DNA of 64,000 nt from Harmothoe impar (GCA_947462335.1 OX381707.1:58438073-58502072), one strand, 5' to 3'. Counted from the first letter of the stretch, positions 1 to 12,040 are shown. Made by a program: numbers and translations. The notes: a model not told the origin generated them from the letters alone.

Positions 1-215
1 GTATGGAAAATAATATTTGAGCCCCCCTTAGTTCTGATTTGGGGGCCCAGCCCCCTTTACCCGAACTTTACCCTATGCGGGAGAGGTAAGGATTGAAAAT
101 TGGGGTATTGTATTACAGGTCTTTTGGGGGAGGCTAAAACATATTCAGGCCCCCCTCCTCAGTGACAGCCCCCCCCCCCCCTGGCCCCCCTTTTCCTACG
201 CCACTGTCAGTGACA
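1..215. mobile_element. Fragment of a G/C-run-rich interspersed repeat, cut by the window edge
   Basis: C-rich sequence ending in CCTACGCCACTG. A diverged copy of the same text (start 'gagcccc', middle 'ccctatg...gagaggtaa', end 'ttcctacggcactg') occurs at 28465-29055, so this is a dispersed repeat. The left end lies outside the window. It has no coding content. I infer a non-autonomous DNA element of the 'GTGGCG' terminus type; the class is not certain. Confidence 0.5.
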
Positions 216-487
216 AATGCGTCTTTGTGTGTTCTGAAGTTTCTACCATAGAGCAGTTCACAAGACCTATGCCACTTGTAACTGAACCGCAATCATTGGA
301 AAGCTGCTTACAAAGCTATTCCCTTTGGGCAGAGCTCTAGTCTGAGCTAAATCACTAGAGCCAGTGAACTTCTGCTATGGGGAGAGTTAGGTGGGGATAT
401 AACCTATTAAATGGTTTCACTCAGACTCTTATAGCATCTGAGGGATGCATGTATATAAACTATAAGATACAGAAGTCAGCATTGGAG

Positions 488-707
488 TGCCTCTACATGG
501 GTAGCCACAATTTTGACCATGTCGCCGTGTCGATTTTTAGCAGAAGGACTGTGCCATTGTGTCGATTTTTAGGTATATAAGAACATAGAGAAAAATCCCT
601 ATGGGTCGTTTTTATCCCTAATTTTCCTGTGTCCGTCGATTTTTAAATGGGCCTAAAAGGGCCGTGTCCCCGTGTCGCCCGTGTCGATTTTTACCCATGT
701 AGAGGCA
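488..707. mobile_element. hAT-like MITE with 16-17 bp terminal inverted repeats and 8-bp TSD
   Basis: The ends are TGCCTCTACATGGGTA and its exact reverse complement. Flanks CATTGGAG (480-487) and CGTTGGAG (708-715) match 7/8, as expected of an 8-bp hAT target duplication. The interior carries about four spaced copies of GTGTCGATTTTTA and no open reading frame, so the element is non-autonomous. Related GTCGATTTTAAG text recurs at 60262-60420. The superfamily call rests only on TSD length. Confidence 0.75.
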
Positions 708-1347
708 CGTTGGAGATTCATAGTTATTCACATCACATTTTCCATCATAATGGTACATTAACTGCACCCATTGCAGCCTTCTAGTATTGTTTTAGTTGGG
801 TCTACAGTGGGTAGACCTTGTGACCAGCAGGTGCAGGAGGAAAGGCTATTTCCACAAATCCCAGTCGTGGCTGGCACCAGAGGGGCAGCACCTCTTAGTT
901 TATTCAACCACTTAACGCCAGCATACCACCGCCATTACAGCCCCTAGCCATCCCCTCTCCGACACCTAGACACGTACGTATACACCCCCTGGTGCTGGGG
1001 GCAAGTGGGGGCATGCCACTTCCGGTTCTACTGCAATGGTCGCATGTGGAGTCTGGGTGGTGCCAGAGTATGCTATAGCTGCCGGCCGGGATGGAATTGT
1101 TGCACTGGGTTCAATATACTATTGGGAGCCTATTGATTTATTATTGCGTTTTCATCACACACGTATTCAATACTTCCCACAATGGAATGAATAGACTCGC
1201 TCTACAACGCATCAGGCAGTGTTCCCAAAATGGGAAAGTAGAAGTCCTGAATTATATCAAGCATTAAGGTGCACCATTGGATGACAGTACTTATATAGCA
1301 TGTCAGCATGTGATGGGTCGTAGTATGCAGACCTGCCATAGAACAAA

Positions 1348-1456
1348 TATGTATCCATTATAGTGGTATTCTGTTACACCCCACGATCTCTGGCTATGTA
1401 TCCATTATAGTGGTATTCTGTTATACTCCACGGTCTCTGGCTATGTATCCATTATG
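1348..1456. repeat. 47-bp tandem repeat, about 2.3 units
   Basis: Units starting TATGTATCCATTATAG begin at 1348, 1395 and 1442, giving an exact 47-bp period. The first two units differ at only a few positions, and the third is cut after TATGTATCCATTATG. Confidence 0.85.
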
Positions 1457-2978
1457 AGTTGATTTTGAAAAAAAGAATATGCAGCATATATACTCGTATA
1501 TATCTGGAATGAATATAACGTAGGAAGAACTGGAAGTGTTGTAGAGGATCACTAAGTGTACATACTATTTTGAGCACTACTTTTGATTCGAAATAAAGGA
1601 CCATCTGTGTAGTTTTCAGTGAAGATGGTGATTCTGAAAATGGCGAATATTATGCTAACTAATGGCCTGGTGTGTGTGTCGGTATGTGTGTCTCTATCAT
1701 GGTGTTGGTATACTGTTGCCCTACCAGCTGGATGGTCTGGCCACATGCAGCTGGTTTACCGCGAGAAGCTGTTAGTCTGACATATTGACCGAGCTCTTTA
1801 TACTAGTGCCTCTGACCATCACCAACTCCAAATGGACTCTATGCAGTGCCAAATGAAAAATATGCCTGTGTTTAAGCATACTAGTAACAGGTGTCAAAAG
1901 TAATTAGCCACAAATATACAATTTGAAACCAGAATCTGCACTCTAGATTTAGATATTTCAGCATCACCGTACATATAAGTAACACAGTCAAGTTAATCTT
2001 GCTCAGACATTTCAATGTATTTTTATGGAATGTACGAATAATATATTGGAATGAAAGCATGGCTCACTGAAACATCCCAATATGATGTGAGCATGATACA
2101 TGACCATTGTTCTATGCTTCGTTTTAGCAGCCTAGTGTTCCCCGTTTCCCCTCCATCGCTGCTTAGCCCGATCGATATGTAAATGTCACAGGCGATCTAT
2201 TTCGTTCTCAATAGCTTCATCGCCCTACTCTGACATATTGACTAATACATTAATTGACGGGTGGCACCCCATCATCGACAGTGCTCATCGGGCTGGGAAT
2301 GGCCCCAACTCACGCCCCGCCGCCCCGCAATGCACTTCGCTCAATGAAGCGTCCAGAACACGCGCTGCCTTCTGGGACTGTGTCAGAGAACGGGGTCAGG
2401 GTCAGGGTAGAGGTCAGTGCCATGAGGGGTGATGGGTATAAGGTCAGGGGTCTGATAATGGTGGCTAGGTCATCAATCCTGCCATTTATGAAAAGGTTCT
2501 CCCCCATAAACAGAACCTACACGTCATATTGAGCTGCTGTGTGCTGTTGATCGTGAAGGAGGCCTGGAGGATTTTGCTGGTGCTGACAGCTGAACGTAGG
2601 GGTCTTTATTTAGTATATGTACAAAAAATGTGGTAAGTTACTACAGTATAGCATTACAGTAAAATATGTAATGCAAGTCGAACTATAACTAACTATGACT
2701 GTTGAAGCCGGGATGTATTTTTGAAGCAGAGCTACTGTAGTATACAACTTACATGTACAAGTGGACGAATCCTACATAAAAATGCTCTCATTTGTATAAA
2801 ACCAAACAACTGCATGTATAGATTTAGAGGCGAGAAGCAGACTTTTAAAGGGCTCATATTATAATAGGGGAGGCCCATTTCCAACGCTACTCTCAAGAGA
2901 TAATGATGACTTCCAGGGTATATGGGATACATATGTATACATGTACTGGTAAAGTACATTTATATGATATCGTGACGA

Positions 2979-3086
2979 CACTCCGTGTAGGTTCTGTCAC
3001 ATCATTGTACCCCTTTTATGTCATAGGACAACATGATACGAAAACATGACAATTTCCTATGACATGTTGTGACGAAACCGGAGTGT
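2979..3086. mobile_element. Short palindromic (hairpin) element
   Basis: Left arm ACACTCCG...TGTCATAGGA pairs with right arm TCCTATGACA...CGGAGTGT, leaving an unpaired centre of about 25 bases. It looks like a folded-back MITE. No TSD could be assigned. Confidence 0.5.
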
Positions 3087-4519
3087 ACGTGCAGAAAAAA
3101 TGGGTAGAACAAATATTCATTTTTAAAAAATCATCCAAAAGAACAATATGCAATGATGAAGTGTGTTTTCATTCATTGGACGTTCTCAAGCGAGTGAGAA
3201 CGAACCTTGAGTATTTCTGTAAGGGTAAATAAAAAGTGGTCGTGATACTTCTTATAACATAAAGTCTTTCAATATAGGCTATACCATGCTCGAGATCTAG
3301 TTATGGTCTTTCGTGTTAAGGCAATCTGTCAGAAATTCACCAATTTTGTCCCTTGTCCGGATTGTAAATAGAATTAATGTTTAATAAATCTGCGGCATTC
3401 ATCACACCCTCCTGACATGGCATGAGCAATTATTCAGTTAATCAGTCAGACATTGATCCAATAAAGGCATCCATCAATGCAGCTAATCACGTAAGCAAAA
3501 AACAGCAACGTTACAGTCCTTGTTTCAGCGTGTGAATATTGAACTGCCACTGCATATTTTGTCAATATTACAATACCTAGTTTTAGTGATTTATTGATCA
3601 AAAGATGATACACTGTACCCCGAGTATTTTTGTTTTCCTCACCAGCTTTAAAGAGATCGCACGTCAAATAATTTCCTATAGTAGATTTGCATAGACCCGG
3701 GCACTACTTATACTTGTCATACCCTTTCATACCAGACATGAACTAGCTACTATAAAAACATATATACCTATCATTAATACACTCCCTGAACCATGTTAAC
3801 TCGCATGCCACCCTTCCCACAGATACTAGTACCCACGAGTTTTCTCCCCGTTCTGAATGTGTTCCCTAACCAACCGGCTGCAGCACGCCTCATGCAGTCG
3901 GTACACTCTGCACGGCTGCCAGGGGATGAGACCATGAATAATAAGGTCTGACTCAGTCTACTCCTGCACCAGGCCTCATCTCCCACCTGTCAGAGGTCCT
4001 TAAACCCTGATCAGGGGGCTATGACGTGCTGTCAACCACAGCACACCTCTGGAATAAAAAGTAGGAACTTGGTGTCAGCATCTGGAGAGGAAAAATCTGA
4101 ATCTGAAACCAACGCTTTTAAGTTTTCGGACTACAGTTGTCCAATTGTGACTCCTGTGCTTCTCTATATGGTTGATATTCGATGCGATGGTGACACGGGG
4201 ATTTTAAAATAATTTGACACGCCTAACACAACGCTAATGGACACAGACATTTCCATAAGTTCCTAGTAATAGTCAGTATATTTCTATATGCGTAAAAAGT
4301 GAGACTGACATGCCATCTCTCCTAAAAGGTGACGGAGTGACATCCTCAAAATCTGAGTACCATGCATAAGTATATGCTCTTGTCAGGGGTAATCTATAGC
4401 ATACTCAAGTTGACAGTTAGCAACTCTCTATGATTTATCGCCTAAGGCATTCCAATATCCATCACATCACAGTAGTGTAGAATGAAAGGCTTAAGGAAGC
4501 CTCGATTGGTCATTTTCGA

Positions 4520-4700
4520 CCCCTAGAGCCATTGGGAGATGTCGGACCTTGAGGAGCAGAAGGAAAACGTCTGAAAGAAGGCGGAAGTCGTTGAAGGAAG
4601 CCTTGCACTGGCGCTGGGAACGGCAGCAGTTCATACAGGCAGAATAGTTAAAGGAGGAAAAGTAGAGAAGTAGAAAAAGAAGTTGTATTTTAGAGAAGAA
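4520..4700 (+). pseudogene. Possible decayed coding fragment, unidentified
   Basis: The reading frame from the ATG at 4541 gives a short acidic/basic peptide start and then a stop after eleven codons. Two frames downstream read charged, coiled-coil-like text (for example RWERQQFIQAE) interrupted by stops. This composition resembles the C-terminal part of Myb/SANT-like proteins carried by Harbinger-type transposons, but the match is impressionistic and no family is claimed. Confidence 0.2.
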
Positions 4701-4979
4701 TGTACCCTTTCATTGCGGATGGTCGGTCTCATAAAGCCATCCGTCAGACCTTCCACCAGGTGGCAGGCCCGGCGTCCCAGAAGACTGCCCGGATGTGTGA
4801 TGGATTAGGGGCCGCCTAGTGGCAGTGGTCTGTACTAAACCGGGGTAGGCGGGAGTGGTAGGTCATTGTAACACGATCAAGTCGTAGCACCAGGAAGGGG
4901 AGGAGGCAGGGTGCCTGCCTTCCACCCACTAGCCGCTCACATGATTACCCTCACCCCTCAAGTGTAACAGTCCTTGTCG

Positions 4980-5310
4980 TGCGTTGTTATGGCAACGCTA
5001 TCAGCACGTACCCCATCCTACTATTCCCCCTGTGACGTCACTCTATGGCAATCCGCTCTCCGCACTTCCTGTCGTCGCCCTTCCTCCGCTGGGGCCGCTG
5101 GCGTCGCTGCTTCCGGTGCAGGTCCTCTGAGGGTTGCCACGGTAGCGGTAATGGCGGAGTCTTGTATTTTGGCGGCTTTTTGTGGGTGTCGTCTGCCGCG
5201 ACTCGAATGTCGTCTGCCTTTTACCGCGCAACCAGCGGGACGCGTCTGAACAAAGGCAGTCATGTCCATGATGGAGGCATGTGTGGGGGCGCCCTGGACG
5301 TGTGAGGTGG
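4980..5310. promoter_or_regulatory. CpG-rich block with X-box, CRE and ETS-like motifs (candidate promoter or enhancer)
   Basis: In AT-rich surroundings this block is visibly CpG-rich. It contains GTTGTTATGGCAAC (4983-4996), which fits the RFX X-box consensus, the full palindromic CRE TGACGTCA (5033-5040), CTTCCGG-type ETS text near 5111 and AATGGCGG (YY1-like) near 5150. No transcript can be attached to it. It could be an alternative or unrelated promoter, an enhancer, or a CpG-rich repeat. Confidence 0.35.
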
Positions 5311-5825
5311 GGGCAACGGCAAGGGTATGGAACAAGATTTATGTGGCAAATAAGTTTGAGAATAGCTCCTTCCTCCACATCTGAATGCAGGGCAGGCTCC
5401 CACTGCGTTAGGTGAGCAATGTTCCAAGATGTTTATGACGAGTAATCTCATCTCATCTCCCCGGCTTTGCCATAATTAGCTCACATATTTAAAGCCCTTT
5501 ACTGGCCTGTAGTCTATGACACGAGGAAAACTCATTTCCATGCCGTGTACACTAAGTAGTATATGGGAAAGGTGTTTTCATGTGGCGACTGTGAAAGATG
5601 TAGACCCATCGTAGGTAAAACCCTGGTAAAAAGTGGAGAGAACTCATCTATTTTCTCCACGACCTATTGAACCAAAGCCACCAACAATGCCCAGGTCCAC
5701 CGCGCACAACCATGATTCATGGTCAGGAAATTGAGCAGTCACGCAACCCAGGGCAGTAAACAAAATATAGAGGGCAACTATAAAAGAAAAAAAAATAGTA
5801 TGGAACTGGTTTACACTTAACTTTG

Positions 5826-5925
5826 GGACTGTTGGTTATTGTGTTGGTAGAGTGCTTACTGTCTGGTAGCTATCGACTGTCTGTGGATGGTGGGATCGAA
5901 CCTACATTGTATACCCACCCCATGT
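5826..5925 (+). repeat. Weak tRNA-like (SINE-type) sequence
   Basis: A-box-like text GTGTTGGTAGAGTGC is followed by B-box-like GGGATCGAACC about 50 bases on. There is no acceptor stem, so this is not a functional tRNA. Confidence 0.35.
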
Positions 5926-6059
5926 AGTCTCCACCCCCACCAGCACACAGCCCCCCCCCCCCCAGCTAGTCCCATATAGATCTTGTTCTAGTGTATATAA
6001 ATATTGCATTGTCTCGCCGCGTGCGGACGACACCGGAAATCGACCTGGAAGTTGGTATG

Positions 6060-6092
6060 TCGCGCCTGCGCCTGGGGACCAGGGGGCGCTCC
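6060..6092. promoter_or_regulatory. Adjacent NRF1-like and CTCF-like motifs
   Basis: CGCGCCTGCGCC (6061-6072) is close to the NRF1 palindrome. It is followed by ACCAGGGGGCGCT (6078-6090), which has the AGGGGGCGC core of the CTCF motif, in a locally CpG-rich segment (6010-6150). These are motif calls by eye only. Confidence 0.3.
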
Positions 6093-6266
6093 CTGGTGTG
6101 AGCGTCTGGAACTATAACTACACACACGACCACTGGCGACGGCCAGGTTAGATAGGGTCCATAGGGACACCCACTGTAGGTGGTAATAAGGTACAGTATG
6201 GTCAATGGGAATTCAAGGAATGGATCTGCTGATTTGTATGGTACCAATTGTAGATGGCATATATAT

Positions 6267-7303
6267 TTGACTCAGGGTAAACTGAGTAATACTAAACGAC
6301 TGAACCATGTTTTAAGACGTTTTTGTTACATAGCAGAATGTCTATCATTCAGCCTGTGTTATAGATAGACATCAGATGACAAAAAAGATAGATGGGCAAG
6401 GTCGGGGGACAAATGTTTCCTTCGAAAAGAAATGTGAAATGTCTTTTATTCTGCATGATATTGACCTGCGATCTTCACTTACTGATTTCTCTCTTTCGCA
6501 TAAACTCTTAACTATTCTTAAATTGCTACCCTCTAAATGAAAGCCACATAGGCTTTAGTGTTAAAGCAAAGATAGAAATGATATATTTTGCCAAAGTGCC
6601 CCATATTTCTCTCTTCACATGCCAAAAGGCCATCTTGTACACTGGAAATACCCTCCAACACACAGTAAAGAACCATCTAAGTACTTTAAATTAAATTTAA
6701 ATTAAAGACACCAGAACAGAGCAACACAAGACAAATATTATAGTTCCTATTGCAACCGTCATGCAGAGGATGGCGCCACTCCGACTTCTCATATTTCCAC
6801 CTGTGGTACCGCTGCTACTCACAAGGAGGTGTGTTGGTTGGACAGAGGATTAGTATACCTGCTCTCCACAAGGGGGCTTGGTCGTGGCTCTGTGTCGTCA
6901 CCTATTGCCGTGCTATGTACGTCGCAGTTGGTATTTTTGAACTCAATTTTTGACAGGGACCGAAGGCGGTACATGCCCGCAGCCGGCGACTGTCGCCCGC
7001 ACCCACCTGCACACCCACACCCACCTGCTCTCCCACACACACCTGCTCACCCACACCCACCTGCTGGCCTGAAATGGAATAACATATATGTATGACACAT
7101 GACTTGAGGGTACCTTTAAACAAGGAATTCATTTCTGATGCCAGAATTGACCAATAGATGAGTATAAGGGAGTACTATATCTAACTGTACATGATAAGCT
7201 ACAGACCCAGGTTTGTGGAAATGGTGTTAAACATCCATTACTCATTCACACACCCAGCTTACCCTGAGTCATTTGTGAGGTCACTCACACGCTCAATCTT
7301 TGT
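6267..7303. mobile_element. ACCCTGAGT repeat family, copy 1 (diverged, with an insertion)
   Basis: It shares the order of blocks with the copies at 23237-24107 and 40604-41438: a TTGACTCAGGGT start, 'GGCAAGGTCGGGGGACA', 'GCGATCTTCAC...TTTCTCTCTTTCGC', a CACCTG minisatellite at ~7000-7065, 'TTCATTTCTGATGCCAGAATTGA', and an end at ACCCTGAGTCAT plus a CACTCACAC hairpin. A SINE tail-like piece (GGTGTTAAAC then CATT/CACTCATTC text, ~7155-7255) interrupts it near the right end. No functional frame was seen. Confidence 0.7.
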
Positions 7304-8520
7304 ACATTTGTAGTTAACGGTGTGCAGTTATCCATTGCAAGGCCGTAACTCAGCTCGAATAAAGGGTAACATTCTACATGTATATATGTGCTGAAAAGGC
7401 AAAGCAATAGCCTGTCACATAGCAATGTTAGCTAGTAAGACATAATTATGTCTTTTCAAACCTGGATGGATGACTGCTATGTTATATAGAAGAAGCACTC
7501 TTAAAAGACAAAGGTATATTTTGCTCACGAGTTGAGAAGTTCAGCATGAAGGTTTGCCGACTGGCTAACAATGTAGGCCCGTCTATGATGGAGGGTGTGG
7601 GGAGCTGAGCCAGGGCTATGTGGCATATGTGGCGCGACAAGGTGTCTGCGGCAGGACTATTCCAATCAGCTGAGACCTGATATGCGGCGGCCACATTGAC
7701 AATGAACCCTGATTGGTCAGGGACACCCTTTGTCCAGACCCTGGAGGCGACATGAGTATCTGCGTGTAAGACCTGGATGAGGATATATAAGGAGGGTGGG
7801 GACATGAAGGGCGTTGGTAGGGTAGGGGATCACAGTGTAAGATCTTGTAATATAGTTTTAAATGTTAAAACTGAAACCATTTCTATTTAATAGCATTATA
7901 TCACAATCTCCTCACATGTACATCATTCAGTACAGGATGCATTTAAATGACATGTCTAAAATATTTGGGATCATATGCAACGTTTATGTCCCACGGGGAG
8001 ATATTGTCACGTGTAAGGACACAATGATATCCGCTGGGAGAGGTTCTACTCATTATGCAAAGTTGCTGCTTTACCGTATGATGTAGCACGCAGCCATCGC
8101 AAGGACTCTGCTCGGAGACAGAGTGTGTCTGGGGACAATGCATGGGGGTGGCAGGCAGGGAGGCACTATAGCTTTAAAGCACGAGATGAGCTTGTCCGAG
8201 CTGATCTGAGCAGCTCCCTTCAGGAGCCGGTTCTGCACCTGATTCCACTTCTCCAGGTTAACGAGATCTATGCACCTTTATAGGGGCTACTATTAGCATA
8301 TTTTTGTGATAATACAAAGTACAATTGTTACTGCAACGGGACTAAAATGTCTTAAAGATTTGAAAAAGAAGAAAAAGAATATGCATAGATTGGGCGTGCA
8401 TGTCAGTCCAGTGCAGTCTGGGACCATATGCGCGGGCCCCGGCCTTCTTGCTGCTGGTCTGGCATGGGATTCCTCCTCAGTGAACCACGTCTGAGATATC
8501 AAAGGCCGTGGTTTGTCTGG
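7304..8520. other. Non-coding stretch
   Basis: No gene, repeat or motif that I can support. Ordinary AT-rich intronic or intergenic sequence. Confidence 0.5.
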
Positions 8521-8521
8521 C

Positions 8522-8843
8522 CCTGTCTACTATGGTACTAGCCCAGGTAGGTAGGGCCAGGCAAATAAAAGAACACTTGCTATCCTTCGAAAAGAGTAGG
8601 GGACGTGCCCCGGTAGCGGTTTTCTCCCTCACCTCATAGATGCGGTCATTCATTTCATAGATTCGAGCAACCATAGATGCGGTCACTGCTGTATTGGGCA
8701 AGCAGCATATAAATATCTGTCCTACTACTGCAAGGCAGACTACCACTATTTGTGGATGACTCCTTGCCAACTTGAGATGTCCCGTGAGGTACTTGATGTA
8801 CGTCTGGACGTTAAACAAATCAATCAATCAATCAATCAATCAG
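8522..8843 (+). mobile_element. SINE/LINE 3' end with (AATC)n tail
   Basis: Ends in CTGGACGTTAAAC followed by an (AATC)n tail at 8815-8840. Internal blocks (AAAGAACACTTGCTA, a GATGCGGTCATTCATTTCA-type segment) recur in diverged form at 27610-27815, which ends GGACGTTA plus (AAAC)n. This is a dispersed retroposon family whose 3' end carries a tandem 4-mer tail. No protein frame was found. Confidence 0.6.
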
Positions 8844-8890
8844 TCTGGGACACTGTATACATATAACATCTACCCATGTGCAGCGGAGTG

Positions 8891-9093
8891 ATTTAATGCA
8901 CGGTGTAATTTTTGTCGCCAATATGCATGAACACAGCCAACGTAACTCATCAGTATTGTATTCATGCATAATACATATCGGGTCGGCATGATGTAGGAAC
9001 GGAGCTCTGGCGAGTGAGTTACTCGTTGTCGCTATGTTGGTTAAAACATAATGACAAATGAATAAAAAGCCTTGAAGTATCATGCTGTCCTTT
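8891..9093. mobile_element. Probable TTAA-flanked MITE, diverged copy
   Basis: Internal text GGGTCGGCATGATG and GGCGAGTGAGTT matches the TTAA-bounded elements at 26840-27052 and 35617-35841. TTAA occurs at both proposed ends. The termini are degraded, so the limits are approximate. Confidence 0.4.
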
Positions 9094-10205
9094 AAATGAT
9101 CTAGACCCGTGAGGAAGGTGTCGTGCAGCCTTAGTAGTGAAGACGGTCTACCCGCATGTAGCTGTGTGAGCTGCTCGGTGGAGCTGCTCTTCACGGCCCC
9201 TTGTCTCACTCCTCTATCTCTGACAGACATCTTCTTCGTGCCTTATCACCATGCTTACTCCGCACCCCCTCCACACATCTCAGATTGTCCAGGAAGTTTA
9301 TCTCTGCGGGTATATAGGCTGATTCCTCTCGTGTTTCTTTTTTGGGTTTGCAATGAGGCCGTTTCTGTCGTACCATATCCCAAATATCTCTTCAATATCG
9401 TAGACCCGTGATTCACGTTTAGGGGTTACTATGAAAACACAGTTATATGGCAAAAGACCTGTGTTAATTTGAAAGATTTTCTCGAAAGGTGTTAGGTTTA
9501 TAATTTCTCTACAATGCTGCGGTTTTAACTGCTGATGTCCTTAATCCAAGGTTTTACTTTTTGAGAGAATCTGTAAACTGTGAAGAAATCTTGATGACAC
9601 GGCGGACACAATATTCTTACTCCCAGGTCTGCGTGATTCAATCAGCTCTCATCTCTTCATCAGATGGAAATCTCTTTTGTTGGTGGACAAATTGACCTGA
9701 GCGTAGCCATGATAACAGAAGTCTTGCGAGGAACGGCTGGGGAGATAGCGACGCTGTGCAGCATGGTGGTAAAAACAACACCGAACAGATATGGTGGTTT
9801 ATTATGAGGGCTATCTCTGCATGTTGGCTGGGGTGGTCATAAGGACGGCTCGTGTTGTCTACTTATAGCTGCTATCTCCCCCTCCTGCTGCAGAAGGGAA
9901 GATTATCAGTAGCCTTAGTACTAGTCCACCCCTGCTATTGTACTAGGCATAGGCTCACTTATAGGCCCTTAAAGAATCGTATTGGATTTTCAGTAGCATA
10001 GGAAAAGGTTCCCTTTCTACGCCTTGCAATCTCGAATTATTTGTCACTCTGAATCATGGTGATATCAAATGCTATATTAAAATGTTTGAGGCTACTGGAT
10101 GGCCAATATCCGATGGTCCTGTATTGCCAATTGATATGCGTTTATTTTATTGACATCCCTCTCTTCGCAACAAGCAAATTGATTACCATAAACCCTTGTG
10201 TATAA
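9094..10205. other. Non-coding stretch
   Basis: No gene recognised. The segment 9100-9240 is somewhat more GC-rich but shows no coding signature that I trust. Confidence 0.45.
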
Positions 10206-10459
10206 GGCCAAAAAAAAAGGTTTGTTTCAGGTCACCCGGCCGACCCTATCAAAAGAGGGCCGACCCTACATTTTTTTATGCAATTTTGAAGAAATTTCCT
10301 TATTTTTACCCTTTTTGGGTAAATTTTCGGGTCTTCGGAGAGGCCGGGTAGTACTTTCATACTGTTTTTTAAAAAAAAGTTAAAAAAAAAAAATCCGACC
10401 TACTGACCCTACAATTTCATGCCATGGATATTACCTGAAACAAACCTTTTTTTTTTGCC
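10206..10459. mobile_element. MITE with poly-A plus GGTTTGTTTCAGGT termini
   Basis: The left end is GGC, an A-run, then GGTTTGTTTCAGGT. The right end is its near-perfect reverse complement (CCTGAAACAAACC, a T-run, GCC), so the inverted repeats are about 27 bp. The interior is AT-rich and non-coding. Confidence 0.75.
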
Positions 10460-10464
10460 TAAGC

Positions 10465-10700
10465 CACACGTTGTGCATATAAGCCGCACTCCTTACTTGG
10501 GAAAGGCACCACCTGAGGTCTGATTTTGGCTACGTTGATACTGTATGAATTATATACTTCTAGAGGCCCTCGTCTAACCCGCACCCCGCCTTGGGAGAAC
10601 CTTATAAGCCGCACTGGTTTTCTGATTCGCATACGAGCCACAGCTTCTACATGAGGTTTTACAGCACTGTTGGATATTGTAAATGATACCCCAGTGTTAT
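10465..10700. mobile_element. Fragment of a repeat ending in GAGGTTTTACAG (pogo/Tigger-like terminus)
   Basis: A block with TCTGATTCGCATACGAGCC and GAGGTTTTACAG recurs at about 32180-32240 and, reversed, at 55465-55515. Its reverse complement begins CTGTAAAACCTC, resembling CAGTAAAACC-type termini of pogo/Tigger-like elements. Only fragments are present. Confidence 0.45.
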
Positions 10701-11561
10701 CCTTCTCGGCCAGGTTTGGTGCATGTAGATTGGCAGTGATTTGTATCAAATTGCTTTAACCGTGAGGTTTAATTAAAGATGAGCTGGGGGTGAAGACATG
10801 GAGACTGCTGTCCTCGGGATTCTGCGTTTTCTCCCTTAAAGGCACAGTCTACCTGTATGTGCGGTATTACTCCTACAGCTTCCGATACAGATAGTCCTCT
10901 ACAGTAGTTTGATCCTTCTACCTTTAAGCAGTCAGAATTCAGAGTAAGAAATTATCGATGTATAAATGGATTATGAGAACTGAGCCACACTTTTAAGTGG
11001 TAGTAGTATATGCAGAATAGAGATTGAATCAGGAAGTTTTCGGTAGTCACCAACACTAGTTAGAAGTTACCTTATCGTTAATTACCAGCATGTGTTAGTG
11101 GTAAACTTGATGCCATTAACACATTAAGATCGCCAACATATTTAACAGACTGCATGTTCTACTTTGAAGATCGTATAAAAACTAGGAGTGTGTATAGGGA
11201 CTGACAGCATTCCGATGATGATAAGAAAAAATGGAATACTTAAGGCAATGAGGTTTAGCGGTCTATCATCAGAGTCAAACACATTAGCACATTATGCAAT
11301 GTACACACTGTAAAAAGTTGTTGTTCGTGAACAGCAATATGTGCTGTAACTATACAGTACTTTAGCTGTAAAAGATAATACAGCAACTTTTGCTGTACAC
11401 ATACAATTCTGTTACTGTATAGATGCAGGTTCGAATCCCATAACCAGTAACCAGAGGGAGAGAGAGCAGAGAGGTTGGAGGGAGTACCATACTCCACAGC
11501 TCAAATATGACCTGATCTTTTCAAAAGCCTATTGATGCAGGCTACATATAAGTGATTGCCC

Positions 11562-11630
11562 CTCTAGCTCAGTTGGTAGGGCAGTGGGAGATGTAGTCTG
11601 AGGGTCAGCAGTTCTAGTCCCGGCAGGAAA
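11562..11630 (+). repeat. tRNA-derived sequence (SINE head or tRNA pseudogene)
   Basis: The near-canonical A box TAGCTCAGTTGGTAGGG is followed by B-box-like AGTTCTAGTCCC at about the usual distance. The start GCCCCTC has no complementary 3' acceptor strand, so it should not be a working tRNA. Confidence 0.5.
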
Positions 11631-11974
11631 CTCTCATACAAACTACATTTCTCCTGATGCAATTCTAAAGTATAATATATTTTGGTACACTGAAATGTTA
11701 CTATTGAAAATATGCAGAGGATAAAACCAATGTATCTCTACAATCTGCATGAAAGATAGTAAAATTTACTTTGAAAAACATCTATAGGCCATCAAGATTA
11801 CACTCCAACTAATGGTAGTTCAGTACTTATTAGTACATTACTGCAATAGGGTAATTTTCATATTAACCCTTAAGACACGAACAGTCTAGTTCTAAAATTG
11901 TCCCCAGGGATCCTGTGTTGACCTTGTTACCATTCACACATAAGTAGGAGGTGTTTCAATGCACCTGACATGCA

Positions 11975-12040
11975 GGATTCACTGGTGTAGTGGTCATGGT
12001 TCAGGACTATGCATCGGAACCTGGGGGTTCAAATCTCCAA
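11975..12040 (+). repeat. tRNA-derived sequence (SINE head or pseudo-tRNA)
   Basis: A-box-like TGGTGTAGTGGTCATGG and B box GGGGTTCAAATCTCC in the right order and spacing. No matching acceptor stem was seen. Confidence 0.5.

Larger units (their letters stand above)
716..4500. other. Non-coding stretch upstream of the first visible exon
   Basis: No recognisable gene. It contains a 47-bp tandem repeat at 1348-1456 and a hairpin element at 2979-3086, both listed separately. A patch near 2396-2460 has repeated GGTCAGGG/AGGTCAG text. The rest is ordinary AT-rich non-coding DNA in which I see nothing else. Confidence 0.5.

Noticed and set aside
11562..11630. Functional tRNA gene
   Set aside because: Good A box, but no 7-bp acceptor stem and a poor T arm. 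The same reasoning applies to the other tRNA-like modules.
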